Assembly (NCBI GenBank): GCA_035516895.1 | Contig: DATIZY010000281.1 | Location: forward strand, 1 to 29,789 | Reading direction: 5' to 3' | DNA length: 29,789 nucleotides | Origin: Gp7-AA10 sp035516895 | GTDB taxonomy: Bacteria > Acidobacteriota > Thermoanaerobaculia > Gp7-AA8 | In this document: piece after piece, positions 7,663-14,668 of the stretch | Layout of the letters: each line of letters begins with the position of its first letter | How positions within the stretch are numbered: position 1 is the first letter of the stretch | Notes under the pieces: generated by a model | The model's database searches: none | Told to the model about the DNA's origin: nothing | What the model saw: the letters and a program-made list of their open reading frames with translations, nothing else | Made by a program: the position numbers and the translations under genes

Positions 7663-8769
7663 ATGAGCGACGATCGCTACGTCGACTCTCCGCCCGCGGG
7701 CGCCGATGGGTGGCGCGAGGTGTGGGAGTCGGACGCGCGATACCGGCCTCGCCCGTCGCGGAACGAATGGCTGCTGCGCTTTTTCCGCCGGATCTTTCGT
7801 CGGGCGGTCGAGCCCGACAACGAGCGGCAGAAGAACTTCAACGTCGCCGTCCTCGATCTGCTCGGCGACATCCGGCGCGAGCTCGTGACGTTTCGCGACG
7901 ATCTGAAGCGCGACCTCACCGCGGTGCAGCTCGATGTGCGCAACGCGGATGAAGCGCTGGCGACGGAGATCGCGCGCATTCGCGAGCTGATTCCGATCGC
8001 GGCCAGGCGCAACGATGCGCTCATCGCCGCGATCGATCAGAAAATCGAGAGCGTCGCCGCGCGTCTGCGCGACATCACGACGCCGCTCCTGCAGACAACC
8101 GACAACCGACAACCGACAACATCCGACTTTCTCTATCGCCGCCTGGAGGACGCGCTGCGCGGCGAAGTCGACGTCGAGGATTACGTGGTCCGCGCGCGCG
8201 ACAACCAGCCGGCGCTCGACATCGGCTGCGGCCGCGGCGAGTTTCTCGAAGCCTGCAAAACCGCAGGCATCGAGGCGCGCGGCTTCGACGTCAACGAGCG
8301 CTCGGTCGCCGATCTGCAGAAGCGCGGCTTCGACGTGGCGCTCGCCGGCATTCCGGAGTGCTTCGAGGGCATCAGGCACGCGTCGATCGGCAGCGTCGTG
8401 GCGATGCACGTGGTCGAACATCTGCCGGTCGAGCAGCTCTTCGCGCTCTTTGCGCAATCGGCGCGCGTGTTGCGGCCGGGCGGGCTGCTGATGATCGAGA
8501 CGCCGAACGCCGAATCGATCGCCGTCAGCGCCTCGGACTTCTGGCGGGATCCGACGCACATCGCGCCGCGGCACGTCGCCGCCCTGACGATTCTCGCCCG
8601 CGAGCACGGCTTTTCGATCGAGGATGTGCGCGCGATTCATCCGCTGCCCGCGGGGAACGAGATCGCCTACAGTCCGGACGATCCGGAGTCCGTCCGCCAC
8701 ATCGCCGAGATCATCAACGAGCGCGTCCTCGCGCCGCAGGACCTCCGGCTGATTTTGAAGCGCAGCTGA
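7663..8769 (+). CDS. SAM-dependent methyltransferase with N-terminal coiled coil
   Basis: A 368-residue protein. Residues about 60-140 are heptad-rich and charged (NVAVLDLLGDIRRELVTFRDDLKRDLTAVQ), probably a coiled coil. The methyltransferase domain starts near residue 155 (DFLYRRLEDALRG). It has motif I ALDIGCGRGEFLE for SAM, an acidic GFDVNE loop and a VVAMHVVEHLP motif. LRPGGLLMIETPNAE and FWRDPTHIAPRH follow. This layout matches methyltransferases near O-antigen and surface-glycan loci, including the methylating half of chain terminators such as WbdD. The substrate here is unknown and no glycan genes are adjacent. The sequence TTDNRQPTTSD between coiled coil and catalytic domain is encoded by a heptanucleotide array. 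The ATG at 7663 has no clear Shine-Dalgarno and overlaps (ATGA) an eight-codon mini-ORF starting at 7640. Confidence 0.85.
   Translation: MSDDRYVDSPPAGADGWREVWESDARYRPRPSRNEWLLRFFRRIFRRAVEPDNERQKNFNVAVLDLLGDIRRELVTFRDDLKRDLTAVQLDVRNADEALATEIARIRELIPIAARRNDALIAAIDQKIESVAARLRDITTPLLQTTDNRQPTTSDFLYRRLEDALRGEVDVEDYVVRARDNQPALDIGCGRGEFLEACKTAGIEARGFDVNERSVADLQKRGFDVALAGIPECFEGIRHASIGSVVAMHVVEHLPVEQLFALFAQSARVLRPGGLLMIETPNAESIAVSASDFWRDPTHIAPRHVAALTILAREHGFSIEDVRAIHPLPAGNEIAYSPDDPESVRHIAEIINERVLAPQDLRLILKRS
8094..8121. repeat. Heptanucleotide array inside the methyltransferase gene
   Basis: Three exact GACAACC units and a fourth GACAACA run in tandem with a period of 7. They encode the linker between the coiled coil and the methyltransferase domain. 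Because 7 is not a multiple of 3, gain or loss of one unit would shift the frame. Confidence 0.8.
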
Positions 8770-8771
8770 TT

Positions 8772-8962
8772 GGGGTCAGGTCTGCCCTTCGTCCTTTTTT
8801 CTACCGCCAGTAGAGACCCGACGATGTGCGCCCGTGCAACTCTTTTCTTATCAGGATCTTTGGACTGTAAACGCTCCCGAGGATGTTGCCTGGGAGCTTT
8901 CGCCAATTCTCCAGAGGCATCTACGCCAGGTAGAAAAAAGGACGAAGGGCAGACCTGACCCC
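8772..8962. mobile_element. MITE-like element with 34-bp perfect terminal inverted repeats
   Basis: Bases 8772-8805 (starting GGGGTCAGGTCTGCCC, ending TTTTTTCTACC) are the exact reverse complement of 8929-8962, giving a 191-bp unit. It lies between the convergent methyltransferase and rhomboid genes and carries no transposase. An internal hairpin, GCTCCC...GGGAGC, sits at about 8873-8898. The GGGGTCAGGTC ends resemble, from memory, those flanking REP-associated tyrosine transposase (RAYT/Y1) elements, so a non-autonomous derivative is the best guess. Short open frames across it look like read-through and are not called. Confidence 0.75.
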
Positions 8963-8969
8963 GCGAAGA

Positions 8970-9602
8970 TCACTCCGAGCCGTAGTGCTGCGGGGGAGGC
9001 ACATCGATGATCATGTCGCCCGGCGGCGGAGGCGGCACGCGATGCGGCCAGAATCCGAGCAGCAGGCCGCTGATGAGGCCCGCGATGTGCGCGGCGTTGT
9101 CGATGAAGCGCACCGAGAAGCCGATGATGATGTTCACCACGATCCAGAACACCAGCTGCGCGATCAGGCTCTTCGTCCACGGCTGATGCCGGTATTGCGG
9201 CGAGCGGCGGATCGAGAAAATGAACGCGCCGAGGATTCCGAAGATCGCGCCGCTCGCGCCGACGGCGGGCCCATGCCCCATCAGCGCGCTGGCCACCGAC
9301 GCGATGATGCCGGTGACAAAGTAGATCGTCGCGAACCGCAGCGATCCGAAAAGCGTCTCGTACAACGTCCCGAGCTGATACAGCGCCCAGCAGTTGAAAA
9401 ACCAGTGCAGCCATCCGGCGTGGAGGAACATCGCGGCGATGAGGCGCCAATACTCGTGCTGCGCGAAGAGCCACGGCACGATCGCGCCGAGGTCGATCAT
9501 GCGCTGATCGCTGAGGTAGGCGCCGGTCGCGAACTCGTACAGAAACACGAGCGTGATGATGGTCAGAATCGCCGTCGTGACCGGCGTCAGGCGTGGCAGC
9601 AT
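8970..9602 (-). CDS. Rhomboid family intramembrane serine protease
   Basis: A 210-residue protein with six predicted membrane segments. The catalytic serine is in GASGAIFG, and the histidine is in the last segment (NAAHIAGLISGLLLGF). HWFFNCWALYQLG carries the conserved HxxxN region, so the Ser-His dyad and oxyanion asparagine are present. Rhomboids cleave membrane-anchored proteins within or beside a transmembrane helix; the substrate here is unknown. The C-terminal tail is proline-rich (PHRVPPPPPGD) and ends cytoplasmic. The ATG at 9602 overlaps the TGA of the upstream dehydrogenase (TGATG), implying translational coupling. The frame is also open far upstream inside the dehydrogenase gene, but that part is a shadow. 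Confidence 0.92.
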   Translation of the reverse strand: MLPRLTPVTTAILTIITLVFLYEFATGAYLSDQRMIDLGAIVPWLFAQHEYWRLIAAMFLHAGWLHWFFNCWALYQLGTLYETLFGSLRFATIYFVTGIIASVASALMGHGPAVGASGAIFGILGAFIFSIRRSPQYRHQPWTKSLIAQLVFWIVVNIIIGFSVRFIDNAAHIAGLISGLLLGFWPHRVPPPPPGDMIIDVPPPQHYGSE

Positions 9603-10435
9603 CAACCCTTCTCCAGCAGCGCCGAAACGCGCCGCATGAGAAGGTGCGCGCATCGCGGGAACAGCTCTTTGAATTTCATGTACAGCGCCGCTCCGAGCGG
9701 CAGGATGCGGCGGTACCGTCCATCGCCGGCGGCGTCGCAGATCGCCCGTGCGACGCGCTCCGGCTCGATCGCCCGAATCAGGCGCGAAGCGGCGGGCATT
9801 TTGCCCCGTTCCGCGTTCGCAAAGAAGGTCGTCTCGGTCGTGCCCGGGCAGACCATCGCCACGCGCACTCCGCGCCCGACCACTTCGTCCCGCAGCGCTT
9901 CGGTGAAGCCGATCATCGCGAACTTCGTTGCACAGTATCCGCCCATTCGGGCGTAGCCCATGATGCCAGCGATCGAAGCCACGTTCACAATCGACCCTCC
10001 GCCCCGTTCGAGCATCTGCGGCAGCACGGCCTGCGTGCACCACGCCGCGCCGAGGTAGTTTGTGCGCATCATGGATTCGAGGTCCTCGGGATTCGCGTTC
10101 TCGATCGCGTCGAACACGGCGAAGCCCGCGTTGTTCACCAGAACGTCCACTCGTCCGGCCGAATCGATGAGACGCTTGCAGTCGGTGCGAACCGAGACGT
10201 CTGCAACCATTGTTGTGCAATCGACGCCGTGCTCGCGGCAGAGCTGCGCGACGTTCTCGAGCGCCGCGCCGCGCCGCGCGGCGAGGACGACATTCGCACC
10301 GCGGCGCGCGAATTCGAGCGCGGCCGCGCGTCCGATGCCGGAAGACGCGCCTGTGATGACGACGTTTTTTCCGGAAAAAGACTGAGGACTGAGGACTGAG
10401 GAGTGGGTGGTTTTCCCGTCTTTTGGCGTATCCAT
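9602..10435 (-). CDS. Short-chain dehydrogenase/reductase (SDR)
   Basis: A 277-residue classical SDR. The cofactor motif GASSGIGRA sits near residues 29-37, NNAG marks the core strand, and the catalytic set is the serine in VNVASIAG plus YCATK (YxxxK). The arginine after the second strand (AARRGAALE) suggests NADP(H). The substrate is not evident; the C-terminus (YMKFKELFPRCAHLLMRR) looks membrane-associating and resembles SDRs of lipid metabolism. The first 20 residues (to VLSPQSF) are partly encoded by a GACTGAG heptamer array. No other in-frame start lies before the cofactor motif, so the ATG at 10435 is used despite a weak Shine-Dalgarno. It is coupled to rhomboid by TGATG. Confidence 0.9.
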   Translation of the reverse strand: MDTPKDGKTTHSSVLSPQSFSGKNVVITGASSGIGRAAALEFARRGANVVLAARRGAALENVAQLCREHGVDCTTMVADVSVRTDCKRLIDSAGRVDVLVNNAGFAVFDAIENANPEDLESMMRTNYLGAAWCTQAVLPQMLERGGGSIVNVASIAGIMGYARMGGYCATKFAMIGFTEALRDEVVGRGVRVAMVCPGTTETTFFANAERGKMPAASRLIRAIEPERVARAICDAAGDGRYRRILPLGAALYMKFKELFPRCAHLLMRRVSALLEKG

Positions 10436-10477
10436 TCTTCATCGGCGACTCAGTCCTGAGTCCTCAGTCCTCAGTCT
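10379..10477. repeat. Inverted pair of GACTGAG heptamer arrays around the SDR start codon
   Basis: The left arm 10379-10402 carries three GACTGAG units. The right arm 10447-10477 carries units gactcag, tcctgag, tcctcag, tcctcag. Bases 10379-10402 and 10454-10477 are reverse complements at 23 of 24 positions. The spacer (10403-10453) contains the SDR ATG at 10435, so the SDR mRNA could fold with its start region in the loop. Confidence 0.8.
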
Positions 10478-10498
10478 GGTCGTGGCAGGTTTATAGCA

Positions 10499-10528
10499 TT
10501 GACTGCCTTGCGTAGCGGCACCTATACT
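10499..10528 (+). promoter_or_regulatory. Sigma70-type promoter of the aminotransferase gene
   Basis: TTGACT (10499-10504), an 18-base spacer and TATACT (10523-10528) closely match the housekeeping consensus. Transcription would begin near 10535, after the upstream in-frame ATG at 10531, which supports the ATG at 10594. Confidence 0.75.
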
Positions 10529-10593
10529 CGATGCGTCCTCAGCCTCGGCTCGAAGATGCCCCACGACCGTACGTAAAACTGGAGGTCCCTCCG

Positions 10594-11565
10594 ATGCCGT
10601 TCGAAGAAGTCAAGAAAGTCTGGATGAACGGGCGGCTCGTCGACTTCGCCGACGCGAAGATCCACGTTTTCACGCACGCCGTTCATTACGGCTCGGGCCT
10701 TTTCGAGGGCATCCGCTGCTACAACACGAAGAATCAGGGCGCGGCGATTTTCCGCCTTCGCGACCACGTGCGGCGTCTCTACGACAGCTGCAAGATTTAT
10801 CGGATCACGATCCCCATCCCGCAGGAGCAGTTCGAAAAGGCGTGCGTCGACATCGTCGCGGCCAACGAGTTTCAGGAGTGCTACCTCCGGCCGGTCGTTT
10901 ATCGCGGCTACTTCTCGCTCGGCGTCGATCCGACGAAGTGCCCGGTGGACATCGTCATCGGCGCATGGAAGTGGGGCAAGTACCTCGGTCCCGAGGCGCT
11001 GGAGTTCGGCGTCGACGTCCGCGTCTCGTCATGGAACCGCATGGCGCCGAACACGTTTCCGCCGCTCGCCAAAGCGACCGGCAACTACATGAACTCGATT
11101 CTCATCCGCCAGGAAGCGGCGATCGACGGATACGCGGAAGGCATCGCCCTCGACGTCAACGGCTACGTCAGCGAAGGCTCGGGCGAGAACGTCTTTCTCG
11201 TTCGTGACGGCCGCATTTTCACGCCTCCGCTCGGCGCCTCGATTCTCGCCGGCATCACCCGCTCCAGCATCATCCGCATCGCGAAGGATTTCGGATACGA
11301 AGTCATCGAGAACCTCATTCCGCGCGAGATGCTCTACATCGCCGACGAAGTCTTCTTCACCGGAACCGCCGCGGAGGTGACGCCGGTCCGCAGCATCGAC
11401 CGCGTGCAGATCGGCAATGGCAGACGCGGCCCGGTCACCGAGCGGATTCAGAAGGAATTCTTCGCCTACATCGGCGGCGAAATCCCCGATCGCTACGGCT
11501 GGTTCACGCCGGTCTACGCCGAGCGCGCCGCGGACGTGCGCAAGCCGGCGCTGGTCGCGCGCTAG
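10594..11565 (+). CDS. ilvE: Branched-chain amino acid aminotransferase (class IV)
   Basis: A 323-residue fold-type IV PLP enzyme that interconverts Leu, Ile and Val with their 2-oxo acids. Family features are HAVHYGSGLFEGIRCY (residues 29-43), the NRMAPNTFPPLAKATGNY block with the PLP lysine at K160, and GYVSEGSGENVF. GASILAGITRSSIIRIA and FFTGTAAEVTPV follow. The length is normal for the family. GGAGGT at 10581-10586 sits 7 bases before the ATG at 10594. The upstream ATG at 10531 lies before the predicted transcription start. It is transcribed alone; no ilv or leu genes are adjacent. Confidence 0.95.
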   Translation: MPFEEVKKVWMNGRLVDFADAKIHVFTHAVHYGSGLFEGIRCYNTKNQGAAIFRLRDHVRRLYDSCKIYRITIPIPQEQFEKACVDIVAANEFQECYLRPVVYRGYFSLGVDPTKCPVDIVIGAWKWGKYLGPEALEFGVDVRVSSWNRMAPNTFPPLAKATGNYMNSILIRQEAAIDGYAEGIALDVNGYVSEGSGENVFLVRDGRIFTPPLGASILAGITRSSIIRIAKDFGYEVIENLIPREMLYIADEVFFTGTAAEVTPVRSIDRVQIGNGRRGPVTERIQKEFFAYIGGEIPDRYGWFTPVYAERAADVRKPALVAR

Positions 11566-11583
11566 CGATCGCCTACAGCATCT

Positions 11584-11612
11584 TGGGAGCCCAACGAGAC
11601 TCGTGCCCTACA
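11584..11612 (-). repeat. TGTAGGGC element, partial copy
   Basis: On the minus strand this reads TGTAGGGCACGAGTCTCG and continues to the start of the aminotransferase 3' flank. It shares TGTAGGGCACG with the copies at 4406 and 12091. It lies between the convergent aminotransferase and phosphatase genes and may help end transcription. Confidence 0.5.
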
Positions 11613-11653
11613 CAATGTTGCGACCGAGTCGCGCGATCTCAACTGCGAAAGCC

Positions 11654-12100
11654 CTAGAGCGTCGCGAGATATTTCGCGAACACTTCGTTGAACAGCGCGC
11701 CGGGCCGCCGCGTGCGAATGCGTTTCACGATCTCCTCGCCGCTCGCCCCGAGCTTGTTGAGGATCACACCGGCGATGAGCGCCGAGCGATTGAACCCCAT
11801 CCCGCAGTGCGACAGCACGCGATGTCCCGCGCGGATCAGCTCCGCGCCGAGGTTGCCGACGGCGTCGAGGCGCTGCAGGTTCGGAAGCTCCTCGTCGTAG
11901 ATCGGGAAGTACACGTACAGGCAACCCTCGGGCGTGGTCGGAATGCAGTCATCGAGTCCGGCATCGAGGTCGATGACGGTGTCGATGCCGAGCTCCGCCA
12001 CCGGGCTCCACTCGCGGATGGCCGGCGAGATGTAGAGCCGGCCCTCGTCGTCGATACGATAGAACTCAACGGTCGATAGCACCTCACGATTGTAGGGCAC
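11654..12100 (-). CDS. Dual-specificity protein phosphatase family protein
   Basis: A 148-residue protein with the cysteine-phosphatase signature HCGMGFNRS (CX5R; C99 and R105 from the first start), and a candidate general-acid aspartate in YFPIYDEELPN. The catalytic set is intact. Such proteins hydrolyse phospho-Tyr/Ser/Thr or other phosphomonoesters; the bacterial substrate is unknown. Two GTG starts are possible: 12100, which lies within a repeat element, and 12082 (VLSTVEFYRI). Neither has a convincing Shine-Dalgarno, and the second would give 142 residues. The gene follows radC on the same strand, separated only by the 60-bp palindromic element. Confidence 0.85.
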   Translation of the reverse strand: MPYNREVLSTVEFYRIDDEGRLYISPAIREWSPVAELGIDTVIDLDAGLDDCIPTTPEGCLYVYFPIYDEELPNLQRLDAVGNLGAELIRAGHRVLSHCGMGFNRSALIAGVILNKLGASGEEIVKRIRTRRPGALFNEVFAKYLATL

Positions 12101-12150
12101 GGCTGCGCCGTGCCGCTCCCGGGTTCGGCAGCGCCCAGCGCCGCCCTACA
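12091..12150. repeat. TGTAGGGC palindromic element, complete copy
   Basis: Sixty bases bounded by TGTAGGGC (12091-12098) and GCCCTACA (12143-12150), with a perfect inner hairpin CACGGC-tgc-GCCGTG (12098-12112). It fills the whole gap between radC and the phosphatase. It supplies the radC stop codon (TAG, minus strand 12146-12148) and one possible phosphatase start (GTG, 12098-12100). Confidence 0.7.
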
Positions 12151-12817
12151 ACAAACCGCGGCCGCGCATCGAGCAGTACCGTTGCGCGCCCGCGATCAGG
12201 TGATCGACGAGCTCGATGTCGACGAGCGCGAGCGACTGCTGCACCTTTTTCGTGAACGACAGGTCTTCGGCGGACGGCGACGGATCGCCCGACGGATGAT
12301 TGTGAAACAGCACCACGCCGACCGCGTTCGCCTCGAGTGCGATGCGCACGACATCGCGCGCCGAAACGAGCGCTCGCGCGACGGTGCCGACGAAGATCTC
12401 GCACTGTTTCAGCACGCGCCGGCGCGAATCGAGAAGCACGGCGCCGAGGTGCTCCTGCGCTTCGTGGGAGTAGCGGCTGATGAGAGCGCGGCCGATGAGC
12501 GCGTCGTCGTAGCGCTCTCCATCTTCGGAAGGCGCGGCAACGCGGCGCGCGATCTCGAATGCGGCGGCGATGCGCGTCGCTTTTGCGTCGCCGATCCCGC
12601 GTGTACGCGCGAGCGCGTCGGCGGAGCTTCGGCCGATCGAGGGGAGGCCGCCATCGCGCAGGAGCTCACGCGCGAGCTGAATCGCGCTGATGCCGCGCGT
12701 CCCGGAGCCGATGAGGATCGCCAGCAGCTCGGCGTCCGACAGCGTCCCCGCGCCGTGTCTGCGCATCTTTTCGCGCGGACGATCATCGAGCGGAAGATCA
12801 GCGATGAGTTCCTGCAT
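12146..12817 (-). CDS. radC: RadC family JAMM-domain protein
   Basis: A 223-residue protein. Residues about 1-95 hold the UPF0758 N-terminal part with a helix-hairpin-helix (LARTRGIGDAKATRIAAAFEIARR). Residues about 105-223 are the JAMM/MPN+ metalloprotease-like domain. The zinc motif H-x-H-x10-D is intact (H172, H174, D185 in HNHPSGDPSPSAED). RadC was once linked to DNA repair in E. coli but its true role is unsettled. It overlaps the preceding sirtuin gene by 20 bases, so the two are probably translated together. The last residues (GRGLL) and stop lie in a repeat element. Confidence 0.95.
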   Translation of the reverse strand: MQELIADLPLDDRPREKMRRHGAGTLSDAELLAILIGSGTRGISAIQLARELLRDGGLPSIGRSSADALARTRGIGDAKATRIAAAFEIARRVAAPSEDGERYDDALIGRALISRYSHEAQEHLGAVLLDSRRRVLKQCEIFVGTVARALVSARDVVRIALEANAVGVVLFHNHPSGDPSPSAEDLSFTKKVQQSLALVDIELVDHLIAGAQRYCSMRGRGLL

Positions 12818-13592
12818 CCAGAATCGCTTCGACGACCGGCGGCGTTGCGGCCGCGGCGGTGTCGGGAATCGCGTGCGCGCACGCGGAGCTGATCGCGCTC
12901 AGCTGCGGATTGATTTCAATCGAGAGGCCCTGGCAGAACGAAACGAGTCCGGCCGCGGGAAACACAACGCCGGACGTGCCGATGACGAGAAGGAGATCGG
13001 CCGCGCGCACCGCGCGCGCCGCACGCTCGAACGCGCCCACGGGGAGCGTCTCGCCGAACCAGACGACGTCCGGCCGCAGCAGCGCGCCGCATTCGCATTT
13101 TGGCGGGAGCTCGCCGAACGCTTCGCGTGCATCTCTCCGCTTGTCGTCGCGCACGCAGCGGACGCGAAAGAGATTCCCATGCAGCTCGATGACGTCCTGC
13201 GATCCGGCGAGTTGATGCAGACCGTCGACGTTTTGCGTCGCGACGAGCGCATCGGGCAGTGCCGCGATCGCGCGGTGCGCGGCGTTCGGCTGCGCCGCGC
13301 GGACGATCGACCGCCGCCATTCGTACCACTCCCACACGAGCAGCGGATTGCGCGCGAACGCCTCGGCGGTCGCGAGATCCTCGGCGCGATTGTTGCGCCA
13401 CAGGCCCGCTTCGCCGCGGAATGTCGGAATGCCGCTGTCGGCAGACACGCCCGCACCGGTCAGCACGACGATGCGCTGCGGCTTCGCGTTCCGGATCGCG
13501 GCAACTGCCGCCTTCAGCTCCTCCACCACGCCCGAGGATACCTCGGCCGGCGTGAGGCTTCCGGCTCGTAGAAAATGCGCGAGGCGGCGCAT
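12798..13592 (-). CDS. cobB: NAD-dependent protein deacylase, Sir2 family (CobB type)
   Basis: A 264-residue sirtuin that removes acyl groups from lysine using NAD. Motifs are GAGVSADSGIPTFRG (residues 46-60) for NAD, TQNVDGLH, catalytic H138 in ELHGN, RPDVVWFGE and IGTSGVVFPAAG. Y90 and R93 (WYEWRR) match the Tyr/Arg pair that gives class III sirtuins activity on succinyl- or malonyl-lysine. Zinc-ligand candidates are C146, C166 and C168; one expected cysteine is absent, as in E. coli CobB. GGTGAGG lies 8 bases before the ATG at 13592. A GTG at 13529 would give a shorter 243-residue form. Longer readings into the upstream gene are rejected. It lies between a SurA-like foldase and radC. Confidence 0.93.
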   Translation of the reverse strand: MRRLAHFLRAGSLTPAEVSSGVVEELKAAVAAIRNAKPQRIVVLTGAGVSADSGIPTFRGEAGLWRNNRAEDLATAEAFARNPLLVWEWYEWRRSIVRAAQPNAAHRAIAALPDALVATQNVDGLHQLAGSQDVIELHGNLFRVRCVRDDKRRDAREAFGELPPKCECGALLRPDVVWFGETLPVGAFERAARAVRAADLLLVIGTSGVVFPAAGLVSFCQGLSIEINPQLSAISSACAHAIPDTAAAATPPVVEAILDAGTHR

Positions 13593-13663
13593 GAGCAGCG
13601 CCTCACCGGCGCGTCGCGGCACGCGATCCGGAGGCGTGAGGTTTCTACGTTCGGTGGAGCCGC

Positions 13664-14638
13664 TTATGCCGTCGGGATGTTCACTTCGTTGATCTGGATG
13701 AACGCGTCTTTGCGCAGGCGCTCGATGTAGGCCTTGTAGTCGCGCTGCCACGCGTCGTCGCTCGCGTCCTTGCGAAGCTTGTCCTTGATCGATTCGAACG
13801 CCGGCACTTCGGACGGCAGGCGCTGCTCGACTTTGAGGATGTGCCACGCGGTCTTTGCTTCGATCGGACCGATGACGGAACCCGCCGGACTGTTGAACAC
13901 GGCCTTGTCGAGCTCGGGCAACAGCTCGCCCTTCGTGACTTCGCCGAGGTCGCCGCCTTTGTCTTTGGTCGGCGCCTGGGAGGCGGTCTTCGCCAGCAGG
14001 GCGAAGTCGGCGCTGCTCCGCGCTTCCTTCGCCAGCTCCTCGACGTGCTGCCGCGCGGCCTCGAGCTGCGCTGGATCGTCGGGTTTCAGGATCACGATTT
14101 CGCGCAGACGCGCGCGCTCGGGCAGACGGTAGCGTTCCTTCTCGCGGTCGTAACGCTCGCGGAGCTCCTTGTCGGTCATCTCGTCGCGGGGACGGAGCTC
14201 GCGCGAGAAGACTTTGTTCATGAGCAGCGTGTCGCGAAGTCGAGCTTCCATGTCGGCGCGCGTGAGGCCGGATTTCGCCAGCGAATCGTTGAACTGCATG
14301 TCCGTCGTCAGGCCGTACTGCTGCTTGAGCCTCTCGACCGCTTCGTTGATTTCGTCCTGCGATACGGTCAGGCCGAGGCGGTCGGCGCGGTCTTTGATGA
14401 GCAGCTCGGAGATGAGGTCATTCGTCAGGCCCTTGCGGAATTCTTCTTTCTTCGATGTGATGTCGGCCGCCTGCGCGGTCTGCTCGATCTCGTTGTAGCC
14501 GTCGTGCAGGCGCTTGAGGTACTGCGAGCGCGTGACGATGCGGTCCCCGACGCGGATGACGATCGCTTCGACGAGCTGCGCGGCCGTCGCGGAGCCGGCG
14601 AGCGCGGCAATGGCGAGTGCGAGAAGTGCTCTTTTCAT
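13664..14638 (-). CDS. SurA-like periplasmic peptidyl-prolyl isomerase/chaperone
   Basis: A 324-residue exported protein with a signal peptide (MKRALLALAIAALAGSATA). An N-terminal SurA-type helical domain (residues about 24-165; VIRVGDRIVTRSQYLKRL, LISELLIKDRADRLGL) follows. One parvulin domain covers residues about 178-275 (FALLAKTASQ, GGDLGEVTKGELLPELDKAVF, WHILKVEQR). SurA-type proteins guide outer-membrane barrel proteins to BAM, which fits the TonB-dependent receptor in the window. E. coli SurA has two parvulin domains; this has one. ATG at 14638 is preferred to the TTG two codons upstream; no strong Shine-Dalgarno is seen. It follows the PPIase lipoprotein gene by 30 bases. Confidence 0.9.
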   Translation of the reverse strand: MKRALLALAIAALAGSATAAQLVEAIVIRVGDRIVTRSQYLKRLHDGYNEIEQTAQAADITSKKEEFRKGLTNDLISELLIKDRADRLGLTVSQDEINEAVERLKQQYGLTTDMQFNDSLAKSGLTRADMEARLRDTLLMNKVFSRELRPRDEMTDKELRERYDREKERYRLPERARLREIVILKPDDPAQLEAARQHVEELAKEARSSADFALLAKTASQAPTKDKGGDLGEVTKGELLPELDKAVFNSPAGSVIGPIEAKTAWHILKVEQRLPSEVPAFESIKDKLRKDASDDAWQRDYKAYIERLRKDAFIQINEVNIPTA

Positions 14639-14668
14639 CGGCAATGGGTAACCCGCAACCTGCAGCGC

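Noticed and set aside
8770..8958. 62-codon frame across the inverted-repeat element
   Set aside because: It runs through both terminal repeats, has no homology I recognise and no ribosome-binding site.
8970..10442. 490-codon minus-strand frame joining an N-terminal extension to rhomboid
   Set aside because: The extension is an out-of-frame reading of the SDR gene; rhomboid starts at the ATG at 9602 in a TGATG overlap.
10531..10593. Upstream in-frame ATG of the aminotransferase
   Set aside because: It lies before the predicted transcription start and lacks a Shine-Dalgarno, while the ATG at 10594 has GGAGGT.
13593..13847. Longer sirtuin start inside the SurA-like gene
   Set aside because: The added residues are Arg-rich shadow sequence; the ATG at 13592 has a Shine-Dalgarno.
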